DNA of 20,447 bases. Source: Chara braunii. Taxonomy: Eukaryota; Streptophyta; Charophyceae; Charales; Characeae. Each line of letters opens with the position of its first letter. The first letter of the stretch is position 1. A program made the translations under genes and the position numbers. The notes under the pieces are model-generated. The model had not been told where the DNA came from, searched no databases, and worked only from the letters and a program-made list of their open reading frames with translations. The stretch is from NCBI GenBank assembly GCA_003427395.1, contig BFEA01000301.1:1264638-1285084 (forward strand), given 5' to 3'. Of the stretch, positions 17,677 through 20,447 are shown piece after piece.

Positions 17677-17715
17677 CCGAGAGGGTCCCCGTGAGGGACC
17701 GATGCGCTCGACGGG

Positions 17716-17733
17716 TGGCGCCGTTGTTGGGGA
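17716..17733 (+). other. Candidate tRNA-Asp-type primer-binding site
   Basis: TGGCGCCGTTGTTGGGGA matches the complement of the 3' end of plant tRNA-Asp (TGGCGCCGTTGCCGGGGA) at 16 of 18 positions. Both differences are C to T, as expected from decay of methylated DNA. Such sites directly follow the 5' LTR in several plant Ty3/Gypsy lineages. The bases just upstream (CGACGGG) do not show the usual CA end of an LTR, and no gag-pol is seen downstream, so the element would be a remnant. Confidence 0.5.
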
Positions 17734-17739
17734 TCTCGG

Positions 17740-19860
17740 CTGCTTACCGGGGTCCTTAAGAGAATGAACCCAGGTTAAGTGCAGGCTGATGATCCAGGCA
17801 AAACGAAAAATTTTGTTAATAGCGTTAGATAAGTGGGGGATTAGTAGTGTGTTGATGGTTCTGATAGAATTACACTATTGAAAGGCGGTGTGACCCCTAG
17901 TAGTGGCAACTGCAGTTAGAAATTTGCGGATCAAGGTACCATAGAGTAATATGGACGATGCTCTGCATATTTAATGTCATAGATTGATCGTCGTTTACAT
18001 TTGATCCGACTCTGCATATTCGGTTACCCAAGAAAGGATCTTTGGTACTTTAACATAATCGATGAGTTGCCTAAGTTATCATGGCAGTATCACAGTGAAC
18101 GAGCGATAAGAAATGACTTGGGTAAGGAAGAGGTATTTCTTCTTACCTAAGGACTCTAATGAGAAAAAGTGATAAAACATTCTATTTATTTAAGCATTTG
18201 AGTTTATCAATTTGAGATTATACTTTTCAGTTTAGCTATGAAATTCATCCATCTGCATAAAAAAAAAAAAAATCTTTTAAGTAACCATATTTAAATGTCG
18301 ACTCATATAAGACTATGTACTTGATGTTATGTATCTGAGTCTTATTCATCTATGACTAGCTGTATGAGCCATCTTTCTAATTTTATTCTATTTATGGATT
18401 TGTATTTATCTGAATTATTCATTCATATCTATTTGGTTTTTGAATCTATATGCATGGGTTGGTCTTTTTAAAGGGGTCAGAAATGTTACATAGAATTCAC
18501 GTCCGATGCGGATTCGGAGGTGAATGGAGTGACCAGTTTCTTGAAAAAGTGAATTTCACAAGAAAATGGTCAATGTGTGAAGTCTACCCTAAGAAAGATG
18601 CAACCCTACGTTATTGTTTCCTGAAAGATAGTCTTAAAGAAGTTACAATCTTGTCTTGTAGGTAGTAGCAAGAACCACGCCGGAACTATGTTCCTGGTCC
18701 ATAGTGGGGTGTTGTCATTTAATCCCTTGTGGTAAAATGACTACATTACTACCGAATAGGAGGAAAGTGTTTGAACCTTGTCAGACTATGGCCTATGGGG
18801 GAAACAACTACTGCATGACGCAGAGAGGTAGGGGGTGAATTCCCAACTACTTTTGTGTCAAGTAGGTTCATTCTGCATGCGAAGAGACAGATGATCCCGG
18901 AGTATGTATGGTGAGGTTGTCTACTTTATTGGCAAGGGTCTACCAGGTGCAAGTGCTTGAATCGGAGGGAGATGCGTGGGTTGACGGCATGCAGAAAGTG
19001 TAGAGCAGTTGCATGCGGCGAAGTAATTATGGGGCTCGCGGGCGCGCGGGTTTCACCGGACGCCACATTTATTTTTTTTGCGACGCGCAGTGCAAGCGGT
19101 TTCGAGTTCTGAACCATCTGGTATTGCGGGCGTTAGTATGGGACTTCATTGGGACGATCTGGGACCATTTTGGGACTAGGTGGGACTGGTTGTTGTGATC
19201 GGGACCAACATATTGGTGTGGCTATTATGAGCGGACGTGGTGCTTGGAAGCGACGTGGACTTGCGACCGGTTGGGGAGGATCCTTGGATGACGTGGTGAA
19301 GTTGGTATGACATTGGGACGGTCTGGGAGGTTGTGGTGCAATGGAACTGCGTTAGGACAGTACGGGATGGGGGATGAGGTGAGCTTTGATCATGGGAGCA
19401 CCCTCCTAGACGGTTCTCTCATTCAGACATTTCAGTGGACCCAACCTTGGTGTGATCGGGCACTTGGAGAAGGCGGCGGACCGTCGTTCAGTGAAACGAC
19501 TACAACTTGTGGAGTTGTGAGCCGCATGTTCTATGACGGTCATTTTCCTTTGATTAGCCTACTACTTTGCTTTCTTAAGTGACTGAGAATTTTCTTCATA
19601 CCTGTGTGAACCCACACTTTGATTGAACCTGTTCGTTTGAATATTTGAAAGAAAAGGAAGAGGAAAGTTGGGCGAGTCATGCATGTGAACGAAAAGTCTG
19701 ACTTCAGTTTGGAATGGTATTGTCTTCTTTTGAACTTGTTTTCTTGGCTTGGTGTGCAGGTAGGTAGAAGGATGCAACAGAAAAATTGTGGGAAATTTCC
19801 ATCAAGTTTTCAACTTGGGCACAACACTGGACCAGCATTCGAACTACGTGAATTGATGTG
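17740..19860. other. No gene recognised
   Basis: If 17716-17733 is a primer-binding site this would be internal retroelement sequence, but no capsid, protease, RT or integrase motif is seen. Short open frames at 18450-18665 and 19307-19582 are unrecognised. An A-run lies at 18259-18272. Imperfect GGGAC words recur at 19140-19200. Confidence 0.5.
18117..18151. repeat. Imperfect inverted repeat
   Basis: CTTGGGTAAGGAAGA at 18117-18131 pairs with TCTTCTTACCTAAG at 18138-18151, with one mismatch-type difference and one unpaired base. Confidence 0.75.
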
Positions 19861-19863
19861 GCC

Positions 19864-19985
19864 AACCGTTTAAAACGGTCGGGTCCATGTTTCCAACCGT
19901 TTACGAACATGCGGCCAACATGTTTTCAACATGCGTTCAACGTTGGTCCAACATGTTTCCAACACGTTTCCATCAAGTGTGTGTT
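19864..19985. repeat. Word repeat built on CCAACATGTTTCCAAC
   Basis: CAAC/CATG/AACGTT words recur at roughly 15-base steps, with the near-palindrome ACCGTTTAAAACGGT near 19865 at the left end. Many words are self-complementary. No gene is called here. Confidence 0.6.
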
Positions 19986-20447
19986 GGAAAATTAGCGCTG
20001 TTAAGTTCCAAGCAATGCAGTTCACTAGTGCGTGGAAACGGCGGCGCAAGCGACCTCATTTCACCTTTGTGTGGCCCGCAGTAATGAACCGTGATGTTCT
20101 CGTGGCTGCGCGTGTCGCGGAGGCGCACGGTTGAGAAAAAAGAACGGGCGAGCTATGTAATGAGATGGAGGGGTTGGTTGAAAAAAACAACAACACAAAC
20201 GGGCTAGAAATCCTCCTGCACGGCGAAGTCTTGGTCGCGGCGGCAGATGCGGTGTGGTCATGGCGCCGAGCAAATCCGGACGGCAGTCGCGGACGGGGTG
20301 CGCAGCGCCGCTCGTCAGAGATTGCAAACGGGGGCCGTTTTGTGTGCGCGATCCCGTTTTTCCCGGTGCCCAGCATGGTGTGCTGGAGGCGACGATGACA
20401 ACAACAGGCCCAAAAAGACGAAGGCGTCGACGACGAGAATAGAAGGA
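19986..20447. other. GC-richer end of window, unrecognised open frames
   Basis: G+C rises compared with the left. Frames overlap on both strands: - strand 20056-20376 (106 codons) and 20061-20327, + strand 20165-20398 and 20254-20442. The + frame at 20254 ends in an Arg-rich string. None has a recognised domain; a gene edge running off the window cannot be excluded. Confidence 0.35.

Noticed and set aside
17786-17810. Hammerhead ribozyme core (CTGATGA ... GAAA)
   Set aside because: No complementary stem II lies between the two motifs, and no stem III with a cleavage triplet could be placed.
20056-20376. 106-codon - strand gene
   Set aside because: Overlaps three other open frames in GC-rich DNA; low-complexity Arg/Ser/Pro composition and no recognised domain.

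Overview
This window looks like intergenic, repeat-rich nuclear DNA from a eukaryote, most likely a green plant or streptophyte alga with a large genome. Three things point that way: several long microsatellites, a decayed LINE retrotransposon with a reverse transcriptase tail and a zf-RVT-type zinc knuckle, and a degraded U6 snRNA copy of the green-plant form. A possible LTR-retrotransposon primer-binding site of the tRNA-Asp type adds weak support. I find no intact protein-coding gene. Most open frames are short, overlap on several frames, or lie in low-complexity DNA.

Layout. 1-700: a GA microsatellite, a ~205-bp degenerate duplication with a hairpin in each copy, and a 49-bp tandem repeat. 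905-2990: a 5'-truncated LINE on the + strand, broken by stops and frameshifts. 3050-3323: a ~275-bp segment that recurs inverted at 17399-17676; I read both as parts of related LTR-type elements in opposite orientation. 4750-5335: a tandem array (cluster A) of dyad-symmetric ~60-bp units. 5352-6515: degenerate TG/TGTGTC DNA interrupted by a non-repetitive island. 6744-8420: simple repeats, a ~150-bp sequence present twice, and an 84-bp-arm foldback palindrome. 10041-10920: four tandem tRNA-like (SINE-head) units, then a U6 snRNA-like sequence lacking the ACAGAGA box, then a perfect 22-bp duplication. 11694-13285: degenerate tandem and dispersed repeats and a second GA tract. 14097-14186: a 45-bp tandem repeat. 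14557-15645: a second, unrelated dyad array (cluster B, ~15 copies). 15961-16151: three ~83-bp units. 16850-17740: a hairpin-dense stretch, the conserved segment and the candidate primer-binding site. 17740-20447: nothing recognisable except short inverted repeats and a word-repeat near 19900.

The most notable observation concerns clusters A and B. Copies within each array differ in the stem sequence of their hairpin yet keep the two arms complementary. The non-Watson-Crick pairs in the stems I aligned are almost all G.T on the + strand in cluster B and A.C on the + strand (so G.T on the - strand) in cluster A. Those are the strands on which the neighbouring LTR-like segments would be sense. 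This suggests, without proving, that the hairpins matter as RNA in a retroelement transcript; template-switch repair is the main alternative. All comparisons were made by eye.
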